A stretch of 8,588 nt of DNA from Fimbriimonadaceae bacterium (GCA_020849075.1 JADLGZ010000135.1:1-8588); one strand, 5' to 3'. Shown: positions 1 to 6,726, counted from the first letter of the stretch. Notes: generated by a model not told the origin, from the sequence alone. Program-made: numbers and translations.

Positions 1-75
1 AATCAGGGTGCCGAGTCCACGCCTGCTGGGCTCATTCCACACCGATCCGAATGCAGGAATCTCTCGTTGCAATGA
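1..75 (+). CDS. Possible 3' end of an upstream gene (partial)
   Basis: Reading from base 1, this frame is open from the window edge to a TGA at 73-75. That TGA overlaps the ATG at 72 in the ATGA arrangement typical of coupled operon genes, and the same arrangement occurs at 3637-3640. The frame beginning at base 2 is also open, to TGA 92-94, and gives an equally plausible peptide tail. The third frame runs straight into the next gene. With fewer than 32 codons in any frame I cannot tell which is real, and no product can be named. Confidence 0.2.
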   Translation, partial: NQGAESTPAGLIPHRSECRNLSLQ

Positions 76-650
76 ACTTGATTGGCCTCGATGATGACGA
101 TTGCCGGTTCGGGGACTTGCCCGACGGCGGCTTCTTGTCAGACTTGCTGAGCATGGATTCGTGGGTTCATGATGTTCTTGAAGACACCATGGCTGACCGG
201 TATGTCACTCCGGCCTTTGAACAGGGGCACTTAGACCATGATGCCTTGCATTATGCGGTTCACCGATGGACGGGACATCGCCATTGGGAGTTCCCGATGT
301 ACTGGCATTACGCACGAGTGTGGCAGCGGATCGGCGAATTCGCTGATCCGACGGGCGAAGAGGTCTGGCCTCTTGATGACGAGACTCTGGATCTGAAGCG
401 GGAAATGATTCAGGTGTTTGAGAGCCAAACGGTAGCCCGCAACTTAGCGGGTTATGAGATTCTTGAACGGTTGAAGGGAGCTAGGCTAGGTCAGATGGAG
501 AGAATGCGCCATGTTATTAAGCCCAACTACTCAGACCCTGTTCACCCTGAGCCCGCTCGAACGAAGATCATTAGGAGCCAACGCTGGAAGCAATGGGACA
601 GCGGAATCCGACAATGGGTAGAGTCAGCCGGTGACCCAAACTGGACTTGA
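72..650 (+). CDS. Hypothetical protein of about 192 residues
   Basis: I do not recognise this protein. It is soluble in appearance, with no signal peptide or membrane segment. The N-terminus is acidic (a run of four Asp at residues 7-10). The stretch at residues 53-80 is rich in His and aromatic residues (His at 53, 56, 60, 64, 69, 71 and 79), which might bind metal, but that is speculation. The C-terminal third is basic and Trp-containing. The start is uncertain: ATG 72 overlaps a possible upstream stop as ATGA and has AGGA 13 bases before it; ATG 51 is in frame; and the frame stays open to the window edge, so the true start could lie outside. The 3' end overlaps the NamZ gene by 20 bases, which implies co-transcription and perhaps translational coupling. 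Confidence 0.6.
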   Translation: MNLIGLDDDDCRFGDLPDGGFLSDLLSMDSWVHDVLEDTMADRYVTPAFEQGHLDHDALHYAVHRWTGHRHWEFPMYWHYARVWQRIGEFADPTGEEVWPLDDETLDLKREMIQVFESQTVARNLAGYEILERLKGARLGQMERMRHVIKPNYSDPVHPEPARTKIIRSQRWKQWDSGIRQWVESAGDPNWT

Positions 651-1791
651 TCGACTTGTTGCGAGCGGCTTCGACGAGCTTAAGGGGCGCCGAGTTGGCA
701 TCGTGTGCAACCAAGCCTCGGTAGCGAGAGACTTTCGCCATATTCTGGATCATGCAATGGACCATGTTGAGGTGCTGGCTGCCTTTGGGCCGCAGCACGG
801 AATATGGGGGCACACCCAAGACAACATGATCGAATGGGAGGGGTACGAAGACTCCTCAACTGGGTTACGCTTCTACTCTCTTTATGGCGAACATCGGAAG
901 CCGACACCCTCAATGCTCGAGGGTATAGATACTCTGGTCTTCGATCTTCAGGACGTCGGCGCTCGGTACTACACGTTCACATGGACGCTCCTGCTTTGCA
1001 TGCAGGCTTGCGCCGAGTTGGGGAAGGAAATCTGGGCATTGGATCGCCCGAACCCGATTTCGGGGGTGAATCCGCAGGGGACGGTCCTAGAACCAGCCTA
1101 TGCTAGCTTTGTTGGCCTTGTGCCTCTGCCGATGCGCCACGGACTCACAATTGGCGAGCTGGCCACCCACTTCATGCGTGAGAATGTCCCGGATATTGAC
1201 CTTCATGTTCACCGAATGGAGAATTGGCACCGAAGAATGGCATACGAAGAGACCAATGTTTCGTGGGTGAACCCGTCACCCAACATGCCAGATACGGAAA
1301 CGACTTGGGTGTACCCGGGAATGTGCCTGCTTGAGGGCACGACAATCAGCGAAGCCCGGGGTACCACCAGACCTTTCCTGCAGTTCGGGCACCCAACTTT
1401 TGACAGTCGACACCTTTGTGAGTTGCTGAACCAGGAGGTGTCGCTGAAAGGTGCCGTTTATCGCCCAATTAGTTATCAGCCAACCTTCCATAAGTTTACG
1501 GGCGAGATCTGTCAAGGAGCCTTTATCCATGTGGTGAATAGGCAGGAGTTTGATGCGACATTGGCAGCAGTGGCCATCCTAAAGCATGCATGGGAGATAG
1601 GCGCCTGCCAATGGCTGGATCCGCCCTACGAGTATGAATACATCAAGTTACCGATAGATATTCTCAATGGGAACGCCTGGTTGCGAGCAGCAATTGAAAG
1701 TGGTAGCGACCTTAGGGACATAGAAGCCCAAATGATGGCGGAATGTGAAGCATTTGAGCCAACTAGGCAGGCTGCATTCCTCTATAATTAG
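631..1791 (+). CDS. namZ: Exo-beta-N-acetylmuramidase NamZ-like (GH171, former DUF1343)
   Basis: The family removes MurNAc from the non-reducing end of peptidoglycan fragments, feeding muropeptide recycling. Bacillus subtilis NamZ (YbbC) is the reference. The 386 residues match the usual length of the two-domain family. Hallmarks are FGPQHG (52-57), SLYG (83-86), FDLQDVGARYYTF (104-116), LDRPNP (137-142), MRHGLTIGEL (168-177), PSPNMP (215-220), LLEGTTISEARGT (233-245) and KFTGEICQG (288-296). A GTG start at 631 is the first possible in this frame, because a TAG lies at 619-621. Translation thus starts inside the preceding gene. No signal peptide is visible, so this copy looks cytoplasmic, whereas several studied members are exported. 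The next gene follows after 12 bases. The family call is firm; the exact substrate is inferred. Confidence 0.88.
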   Translation: MTQTGLDRLVASGFDELKGRRVGIVCNQASVARDFRHILDHAMDHVEVLAAFGPQHGIWGHTQDNMIEWEGYEDSSTGLRFYSLYGEHRKPTPSMLEGIDTLVFDLQDVGARYYTFTWTLLLCMQACAELGKEIWALDRPNPISGVNPQGTVLEPAYASFVGLVPLPMRHGLTIGELATHFMRENVPDIDLHVHRMENWHRRMAYEETNVSWVNPSPNMPDTETTWVYPGMCLLEGTTISEARGTTRPFLQFGHPTFDSRHLCELLNQEVSLKGAVYRPISYQPTFHKFTGEICQGAFIHVVNRQEFDATLAAVAILKHAWEIGACQWLDPPYEYEYIKLPIDILNGNAWLRAAIESGSDLRDIEAQMMAECEAFEPTRQAAFLYN

Positions 1792-1803
1792 GGTGAGGCT
1801 CTA

Positions 1804-2133
1804 ATGAAACTATGCATGGCAGTCGTCCATAGCCGCGATAAGGGTCGGGTTGCTGATGAGTTAACCGAAGCAGGCTTTAAGTTCACTATCATTGGTAGTA
1901 CCAGCGGCTTCTTGCGCGAAGGCAACACCACGTTTTTGGTCGGTATTGAAGATGAGCAGCTAGCCAAGCTTCGTTGTGTTATTGATACAAACTGCCATCT
2001 TCGTGATCAGATGGTGGATGCGGGGCCGATGGAGACCGGTCCTCAGGGCGGTTTTATCCAATCGCCAATCAAGGTGCCCGTCGGAGGCGCAATCTTATTT
2101 GTTCTCAATGTCGAAGAATTTCACCGCTATTGA
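1804..2133 (+). CDS. darA: Cyclic-di-AMP receptor, PII-like (DUF970; DarA/PstA/CdaR)
   Basis: This is a 109-residue PII-like trimeric signalling protein of the type that binds cyclic-di-AMP at subunit interfaces; its downstream target is not known in most species. The signature runs over residues 31-50 (GSTSGFLREGNTT then FLVGIED). The closing strand VGGAILFVLNVEEF (93-106) also fits the family. Numbering aligns without gaps to Staphylococcus PstA through this region, so Thr28, Phe36, Leu37, Asn41 and Gly47, which as I recall contact the ligand there, are kept. Positions 24 and 26 are Gly and Lys instead of the Asn and Arg I recall. A good ribosome site, GGTGAGG (1792-1798), lies 5 bases before the ATG. 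The gene overlaps the next one by 26 bases. Confidence 0.9.
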   Translation: MKLCMAVVHSRDKGRVADELTEAGFKFTIIGSTSGFLREGNTTFLVGIEDEQLAKLRCVIDTNCHLRDQMVDAGPMETGPQGGFIQSPIKVPVGGAILFVLNVEEFHRY

Positions 2134-3049
2134 GGGGATCCTGCGGGACCCGGATCGGACCCATGCTGTATTGCTGGCGGGGCATGAAGGCAGCGATGTC
2201 ATGCACTCTGCTCGGCTGCTGGCTCAAGGATGGCTTTGCGAAAGCTCTACTCCCCCCTGCGGAGAGTGTAAAGCTTGTCGCTCACTTGAGTCGGGAACCT
2301 GCGTGGACTTTCAGATAATTGAGCCAACGGGGGCGAGCCGAAACATTCTCCTAGGAGCGATCGTGCCGTTAGAGGGTGAGGTTCCAGAAACAATCCCCTT
2401 GGCGCAGTTTTTTCGTACCAGTCCCCTCGCCTCGAGAAGAAAGGTCGTGATCATAAAGGATGCTGACCGAATGAATCCGCGTGCGGGTAATGCGCTCCTA
2501 AAAATGTTGGAGGAACCGCCAAAGTTTGGCAAGTTCATTCTGACAACGGGGTCGGTCAGCCGGCTCTCGACAACAATCGTGTCCCGATGTATGAGTATCC
2601 TGTGCCCGTTACCTGATAAGGCTACATTGAATGAGAGGTTTGGCCACCTTTCCGAATTGGAGGGCCTATTTGGTGAGGGCGCTCTTGAACGGGTGGCCCT
2701 TATTCGCGAACAAGCCGTGAGCTTTGAGGAGTTGGAAAAGACCTTTAGTGATCTAAAGTCATCTCCAAGGGGAGCTGCGCTCAAGCTCGCAGAGCAACTT
2801 AGATCTCATGGGGAATCCCTCGGTGAGAAGCTCGGGGTTGGCACCCGTCAGGGTAACGCGGAGGTCCTTCGGGCGTTAGGTAGGTGGTGGCTATCCCAAG
2901 ATGCACCTGACTCTAGTGAGTTGGCAACGATCGCAGACAGCCATCGCGCCGTCCTTGGCAATGGGAGCGCCCCTGCCATTTTCGATGCCCTAGTTACGCA
3001 CTTGATGCGTAAACGGGAACTTAGTCCAAGTTCAGCCACGTACCATTAA
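2108..3049 (+). CDS. holB: DNA polymerase III, delta' subunit
   Basis: This is a clamp-loader subunit, which acts with delta and gamma/tau to load the sliding clamp at the replication fork. From ATG 2108 it has 313 residues, normal for delta'. The Walker A region is degenerate (GHEGSDVM at 25-32, lacking the Lys and Thr/Ser), so ATP binding is not expected, as in E. coli delta'. A zinc-knuckle set follows: Cys44, Cys51, Cys54, Cys57. Then come VVIIKDADRMN (113-123), NALLKMLEEPP (128-138) and the SRC motif (159-161) that supplies the arginine finger to a neighbouring subunit. The C-terminal helical domain is poorly conserved. The frame stays open upstream to 1976, but only residues from 2108 look like delta'. 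No ribosome site precedes the ATG, which sits inside darA, so translational coupling is likely. Confidence 0.87.
   Translation: MSKNFTAIEGILRDPDRTHAVLLAGHEGSDVMHSARLLAQGWLCESSTPPCGECKACRSLESGTCVDFQIIEPTGASRNILLGAIVPLEGEVPETIPLAQFFRTSPLASRRKVVIIKDADRMNPRAGNALLKMLEEPPKFGKFILTTGSVSRLSTTIVSRCMSILCPLPDKATLNERFGHLSELEGLFGEGALERVALIREQAVSFEELEKTFSDLKSSPRGAALKLAEQLRSHGESLGEKLGVGTRQGNAEVLRALGRWWLSQDAPDSSELATIADSHRAVLGNGSAPAIFDALVTHLMRKRELSPSSATYH
3015..3042 (+). promoter_or_regulatory. Candidate ECF-sigma promoter before the sigma gene
   Basis: GGGAAC (3015-3020) followed by 18 bases and CGTA (3039-3042) resembles ECF promoters, whose -35 is often GGAAC and -10 contains CGT or GTT. It lies inside the end of holB and would start transcription near 3049, just before the sigma gene. 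A very similar element precedes htrA at 5017-5044, which suggests that the sigma factor drives both. This is inference from motif and position only. Confidence 0.45.
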
Positions 3050-3067
3050 GCAGTGCATTCTCTTTCG

Positions 3068-3640
3068 ATGACCCCGACTCAAGCGCAGCGGCCGGATCCG
3101 GCGGCGTTTGAGTCCTATATGAGAGCATCACATCGGCAGGTCTACGGGCTAGCCTTGCGCTTGACGGGTCAATCATCAGATGCCGAGGATTTGGTCCAAG
3201 AAGCCTACATTCGTGCTTACCGATTCTTCTTTCGGTATGACCCCGGTCTTCCCTTCACCAGTTGGATGTATCGGATTCTCACAAACATCCACATAGATCA
3301 CAATCGCCGGAAAAGTCGCATTAAGGCGTCGAGCCTTGATAATGCGGGCTTGGATGGGGAAACGGCCTGGGAAGTAGCCGACGAGAGCGCGGGCCCCGAC
3401 AAACTAGTCTTGGAAGGAGAACTAGACGATGCCCTTCAACTAGGGCTCCTTTCCATGTGCTCGGAGTTTCGATTGGCCGTTGTCTTGGCCGATGTGGAAG
3501 GTATGGCCTATGAGGAGATTGCAGAAATCATGCAAACATCCATTGGTACCGTGCGTTCCCGAATTCATCGCGGGCGTAAGCAACTGCGCCGATACCTTGA
3601 TCGTGAATATCCAGGGCGATTCTGCGAGGTAAACGCATGA
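3068..3640 (+). CDS. ECF RNA polymerase sigma factor, RpoE/AlgU-like
   Basis: This is an extracytoplasmic-function sigma-70 family factor that directs RNA polymerase to stress promoters. Counting from the alternative GTG at 3053 (195 residues), region 2 covers about 20-88, with DAEDLVQEAYIRAYR at 43-57 (core binding) and SWMYRILTN at 70-78. Region 4 covers about 123-182, with the helix-turn-helix MAYEEIAEIMQTSIGTVRSR at 151-170. There is no sigma region 3, as expected. ATG 3068 is preferred here because GTG 3053 would sit almost on the transcription start predicted from the promoter at 3015-3042. Neither start has a clear ribosome site. The stop overlaps the anti-sigma ATG as ATGA (3637-3640). 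The next genes are the anti-sigma factor, an RseB-like protein and HtrA, which points to envelope stress. Confidence 0.92.
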   Translation: MTPTQAQRPDPAAFESYMRASHRQVYGLALRLTGQSSDAEDLVQEAYIRAYRFFFRYDPGLPFTSWMYRILTNIHIDHNRRKSRIKASSLDNAGLDGETAWEVADESAGPDKLVLEGELDDALQLGLLSMCSEFRLAVVLADVEGMAYEEIAEIMQTSIGTVRSRIHRGRKQLRRYLDREYPGRFCEVNA

Positions 3641-4077
3641 ATTGTCGAGGCTTTCGAAACAGGGTAGCTCAGTATGCGGATCAGGAGCTATCCGGCAGAG
3701 AGATGTTGGCGATGCAACACCATTGCCGTAATTGTGAAGGATGTGCGGCTGAATTACGCCGAGAGCAAGAGCTCAAGAGCATGTTGGCGTCCATGAAGGT
3801 CGTGGAGCCATCCTACGGGTTTGAAGATCGCCTATGCGCTGCAATCAATGCTGAGGGGCAACCCAAGTGGGAGTCGGCTTGGAGGCCGTGGCGAACTGCC
3901 GCAGTGGCCGCTGTCGCCGGGGCTGCCCTTGTCTTAGGGTTACTGAGATTTTTTGATCGGCCAACTCCCGTTGCAAAGTCAGATTTTATTGATTTCGGTG
4001 CGGACCAAGTCGTCCAGGGTACTCAGGATCCCTTTGGCGGTGGCCCGGTCATTACGGTGAGTAGTGGCAACCCATAG
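3637..4077 (+). CDS. Zinc-binding, membrane-anchored anti-sigma factor (ZAS type)
   Basis: This protein should hold the preceding ECF sigma factor inactive at the membrane until an envelope signal triggers its release. The N-terminal ZAS domain has Cys3, His29, Cys33 and Cys36, the H-x3-C-x2-C pattern with the upstream Cys 26 residues before the His. This is the same spacing I recall for RsrA (Cys11, His37, Cys41, Cys44), so zinc binding, possibly redox-sensitive, is plausible. A single membrane segment lies at about 87-106 and leaves about 40 outside residues (107-146), which could be the part read by the RseB-like protein or cut by a protease. It plays the role of RseA/MucA but belongs to the zinc-finger class. 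Translation is coupled to the sigma gene by an ATGA overlap. No site-1 or site-2 protease gene is in the window. Confidence 0.88.
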   Translation: MNCRGFRNRVAQYADQELSGREMLAMQHHCRNCEGCAAELRREQELKSMLASMKVVEPSYGFEDRLCAAINAEGQPKWESAWRPWRTAAVAAVAGAALVLGLLRFFDRPTPVAKSDFIDFGADQVVQGTQDPFGGGPVITVSSGNP

Positions 4078-5005
4078 TCGCTCCCTCGCCATTGCGTTCG
4101 CGTGCTGTGCTTGTACAGCGTGGGCCGGGTCGTCAATTGATGTCCTGCGCAAGGCGCTTGACTCCCGCCGCTCCACAGTCGCGAGCTTGATCCAGGTGCA
4201 ATCTGCCTTTGAAGGGGCGGAACGAATTGTCACCAAAGTTGAGTACGACGGCAAGGGGAGAAGCCGCCGAACGATGCTCCAACCGCTCCGTATGCAGGGC
4301 CATGTCTATATTGACGATGGCAAGAGTGTCACGACAATATTGCCCGATTCGCAAACTATAAAGACGATCGCATCTCGTCCGCTATCTAATGATTTTCGCC
4401 TCGAACTAATCGGTAAGAACTATCAGCTTAGTTCGGTAAAGGGTGATAAGATCGCGGGCCGCACAACGATCAAGATTTTTTGCCGACCAAAGGCGAGGGA
4501 GATGCCTTCACGGCGGATCACAGTTGATCAAGAAACCTACATCCCATTACGAGTCGCGTCCATTTATCAAGGTAAGGAATCCGTTCTCCTGGATACCTTG
4601 AGCTTCGAGACGCCAAAGGAAATGCCTAGTTCCTTGTTTACGGCGCCAAGTTCGAGTCGAACCAAGGTAGTCAAGATCCCCAGCCCTGTGCGAGTTAAGG
4701 ACGAGGTTGCCGCGGCCGAATATGTTCCTTTTCAGCCGTGGGTGCCCCAAAATATTCCACTAGGGTTTGCCGTTGAATCACTAGAAGTGTTGTTGGCTGG
4801 TAAAGGCAGTGTCCTAGCTTTACGTCTAACGGATGGGTTCAATATGGCAACTATCTATCAGTGGGATGCGAACTTTGAGTCTCATTTCCCGCACTCGAGC
4901 CTAGTGGCGTCGCGGAACTTACGATTCTCGTTGCTGGGTGATCTACCTGACGCGATCAGAGGAAAGCTAAAGGAATACCTTTGCAAAGGCGCAATGGCGC
5001 TCTGA
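4064..5005 (+). CDS. Exported RseB/MucB-like sigma regulatory protein
   Basis: RseB/MucB proteins sit outside the cytoplasmic membrane, bind the outer part of the anti-sigma factor and protect it from proteolysis until lipid or misfolded-protein signals displace them. The 313 residues match the usual length (about 315). There is a signal peptide with probable cleavage after AWA (19-21), and no proper lipobox despite Cys14, Cys15 and Cys17. The LolA-like N-terminal domain covers about 35-200, with VEYDGKGRSRR (59-69) and KIAGRTTIKIFCRPK (129-143). The C-terminal domain covers about 220-308, with VPQNIPLGFAV (227-237) and the closing FSLLGDLPDAIRGKLKEYL (288-306), which resembles the end of RseB. 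The GTG start overlaps the anti-sigma gene by 14 bases. Similarity is judged by eye, so the family call is good but not certain. Confidence 0.75.
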   Translation: MATHSRSLAIAFACCACTAWAGSSIDVLRKALDSRRSTVASLIQVQSAFEGAERIVTKVEYDGKGRSRRTMLQPLRMQGHVYIDDGKSVTTILPDSQTIKTIASRPLSNDFRLELIGKNYQLSSVKGDKIAGRTTIKIFCRPKAREMPSRRITVDQETYIPLRVASIYQGKESVLLDTLSFETPKEMPSSLFTAPSSSRTKVVKIPSPVRVKDEVAAAEYVPFQPWVPQNIPLGFAVESLEVLLAGKGSVLALRLTDGFNMATIYQWDANFESHFPHSSLVASRNLRFSLLGDLPDAIRGKLKEYLCKGAMAL

Positions 5006-5016
5006 GGTCCTAGTAT

Positions 5017-5044
5017 GGGAACCTGCTTCTAGGCGCATTCGTTA
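5017..5044 (+). promoter_or_regulatory. Candidate ECF-sigma promoter before htrA
   Basis: GGGAAC (5017-5022), 17 bases, then CGTTA (5040-5044). Read as GGGAAC-N18-GTT it closely fits the GGGAAT-N18-GTT form known for SigR/SigH-type ECF factors. It lies in the only sizeable gap of the module (5006-5087) and predicts a leader of roughly 35 bases before the htrA ATG. It resembles the site at 3015-3042. Unproven, but position and similarity agree. Confidence 0.5.
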
Positions 5045-5087
5045 CGCATTATGTCCTTCAATTCCTGAGGAGGAACTCTAACACAAG

Positions 5088-6659
5088 ATGAACAGCAACT
5101 TCTTCCGACATCCTGCTCTCTGGAGCGCAGTGGCCTTCGTCGCAGGTGCCCTAGTTTTTCAAGCTGGGCGCGCCAATGCGCAGATTCCCCTTCTCGCGCC
5201 AACGCCGCCAGCCATTACTTCGCGACAAGCCAGCTACGTCACGGAAGGATCGCCTGCCAACTTGGCTCCCGTGACGTTGAAGCAACTTGATCAGCAGTTT
5301 TCCGATCTAGTTGACCGCATTGGGTCTTCGGTCGTCCACATCCGCACTGGGGAGCAACAGCAGGGTGGAATGATGACGGGTGCTCAAGGATCGGGGGTTA
5401 TTGTGCGACCGGATGGGTGGATTGTGACCAACGACCACGTCGTGAATGGTTCAAAGCAAGTTACCGTGATTCTTGCCAACGGAAAGGAGTATCAGGGTAG
5501 GGTCATTGAGTCCCAAGATGACAACAATGATATCGCCGTCGTCAAGATTGAAGCCAAGAATCTGCCGGTAGCGAAGTTTGCTGACAGTGGGAAAGTTCGG
5601 CCTGGTCAGTATGCAATAGCCGTCGGCGCACCATTTGGGCTTGAGAATACGGTCACCATTGGGCACATCAGCGCATTGAGCCGCGAAAACCAAGCGGGGA
5701 GCCCGATGGGTGAAGTGCGTAGCTATCTGGGCATGATTCAGACCGACGCCCCCATCAATCCAGGTAATTCGGGTGGACCACTATTGAATATTGATGGTGA
5801 GGTGATTGGTATCAACACGAGCATTGCGACCCAGAATAACGCGGGGATCGGTTTTGCAATTCCTAGTAGCCAGGCCGCCTTCGTGTCCGATCTGCTCATT
5901 AACAATAAGACTCTCAAGCGCGGTTACCTGAACATTGGTCTGGAGTCGTTGAAGCCGTATGAACTTGAAGAGCAGCATCTTGCGGGAGGCGTTCGGGTAG
6001 CTGCTGTAATCCCGGGCGGCGCTGCTGCTAAGGCAGGCCTTAAGGAGAAAGACATCATTACGAAGGTCGGAAGCTATGCAGTGAAGAATGATCAAGACCT
6101 TCTAAACTCAATGCTACGATACGCTCCGGGCGAAACGGTCGCGGTTCAGGTCGTACGGGATGGCCAGACAATCTCAAAGGATGTGAAGATTGACGCCAAG
6201 CTGACTCAGCCAGTGGCCCAGGCTAACCCGTCTCAGCCTCCCCAAGGTATGGACATACCCAACTTCCCCGATTTCAATTTTGAGGACTGGTTTGGACGCA
6301 ACAGAGATCGAGCCGAGCGTCAACGGGCCGAGGAGCAGCCGAATCGAAAGGTTGGTGAGCCAGCAAGGCTTGGTGTTCAATTCACAGAAGTAACTTCCGA
6401 AGCCAGGGCGACGTACCAATTACCTGCCGGGACCAAGGGGGCGGTAGTAGTTTCCGTGGAGGCCGGCTCGGTGGCTTCAAGGCTCGGCCTAAAGTCTGGT
6501 GATTTAATCACTCAACTGGGTGACAAGGCAATCGAAAAGGGGACTGACCTAGTCGAGGCCGTAAAGAAGTTCAAGGTCGGCGATACGACTCAGATCACAT
6601 TTACGCGCTATAGCGGTAAGAATAACGTTATGCAAATGTCGCAGACGGTCGCTTTTTAG
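5088..6659 (+). CDS. degP: DegP/HtrA-family serine protease with two PDZ domains
   Basis: This is an envelope protease/chaperone that degrades misfolded exported proteins (DegP, DegQ, MucD group). Residues 12-28 form a hydrophobic signal or anchor, with a possible cleavage site after ANA (29-31). The trypsin-like domain spans about 65-270, with catalytic His117 in TNDHVV, Asp148 in NNDIAVVKI and Ser228 in GNSGGPL. PDZ1 is about 283-370. A Pro/Asn/Arg-rich, probably flexible linker occupies about 372-424, and PDZ2 about 425-515. The 523 residues are typical of the two-PDZ class. The ATG is the first in frame after TAA 5079-5081. AGGAGGA at 5068-5074 is a strong ribosome site but unusually far away (13 bases). 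The gene follows the RseB-like gene by 82 bases, is likely driven by both the operon and its own candidate ECF promoter, and ends at a terminator. Confidence 0.95.
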   Translation: MNSNFFRHPALWSAVAFVAGALVFQAGRANAQIPLLAPTPPAITSRQASYVTEGSPANLAPVTLKQLDQQFSDLVDRIGSSVVHIRTGEQQQGGMMTGAQGSGVIVRPDGWIVTNDHVVNGSKQVTVILANGKEYQGRVIESQDDNNDIAVVKIEAKNLPVAKFADSGKVRPGQYAIAVGAPFGLENTVTIGHISALSRENQAGSPMGEVRSYLGMIQTDAPINPGNSGGPLLNIDGEVIGINTSIATQNNAGIGFAIPSSQAAFVSDLLINNKTLKRGYLNIGLESLKPYELEEQHLAGGVRVAAVIPGGAAAKAGLKEKDIITKVGSYAVKNDQDLLNSMLRYAPGETVAVQVVRDGQTISKDVKIDAKLTQPVAQANPSQPPQGMDIPNFPDFNFEDWFGRNRDRAERQRAEEQPNRKVGEPARLGVQFTEVTSEARATYQLPAGTKGAVVVSVEAGSVASRLGLKSGDLITQLGDKAIEKGTDLVEAVKKFKVGDTTQITFTRYSGKNNVMQMSQTVAF

Positions 6660-6677
6660 CCGGCAGGTGAGCAAAAA

Positions 6678-6712
6678 GGCCAGTATCAGTCCTTGGTACT
6701 GGCCCTTGTTTT
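6678..6712 (+). terminator. Rho-independent terminator after htrA
   Basis: A perfect 8-pair stem, GGCCAGTA (6678-6685) with TACTGGCC (6697-6704), and an 11-base loop are followed by CTTGTTTT. An A-run lies just before it (6673-6677). It ends the sigma-htrA transcript 18 bases after the htrA stop. Confidence 0.85.
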
Positions 6713-6726
6713 GAACCTAAGATGCG

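Noticed and set aside
804..1106. Second + strand open frame of 100 codons inside namZ
   Set aside because: It overlaps the most conserved part of the NamZ protein in another frame and shows no family features.
1976..2107. N-terminal extension of the delta' frame up to 1976
   Set aside because: It would add 44 residues (rich in Arg and Trp) that overlap the conserved end of darA in another frame and match nothing in delta' proteins. The start at 2108 gives the normal length.
2311..2784. Long open frame on the minus strand (157 codons)
   Set aside because: It lies wholly within holB, whose + strand product carries recognisable delta' motifs. The minus-strand peptide resembles nothing and has no ribosome site.
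4103..4114. Possible lipobox in the RseB-like signal peptide (Cys14, Cys15, Cys17)
   Set aside because: None of the Cys residues is preceded by a proper [LVI][ASTVI][GAS] triplet. The AWA site fits ordinary signal peptidase better.
5062..5075. Small hairpin TTCCT-GAGG-AGGAA over the htrA ribosome site
   Set aside because: A 5-pair stem is weak, and the ribosome-site sequence itself creates the symmetry. There is not enough to claim an RNA thermometer.
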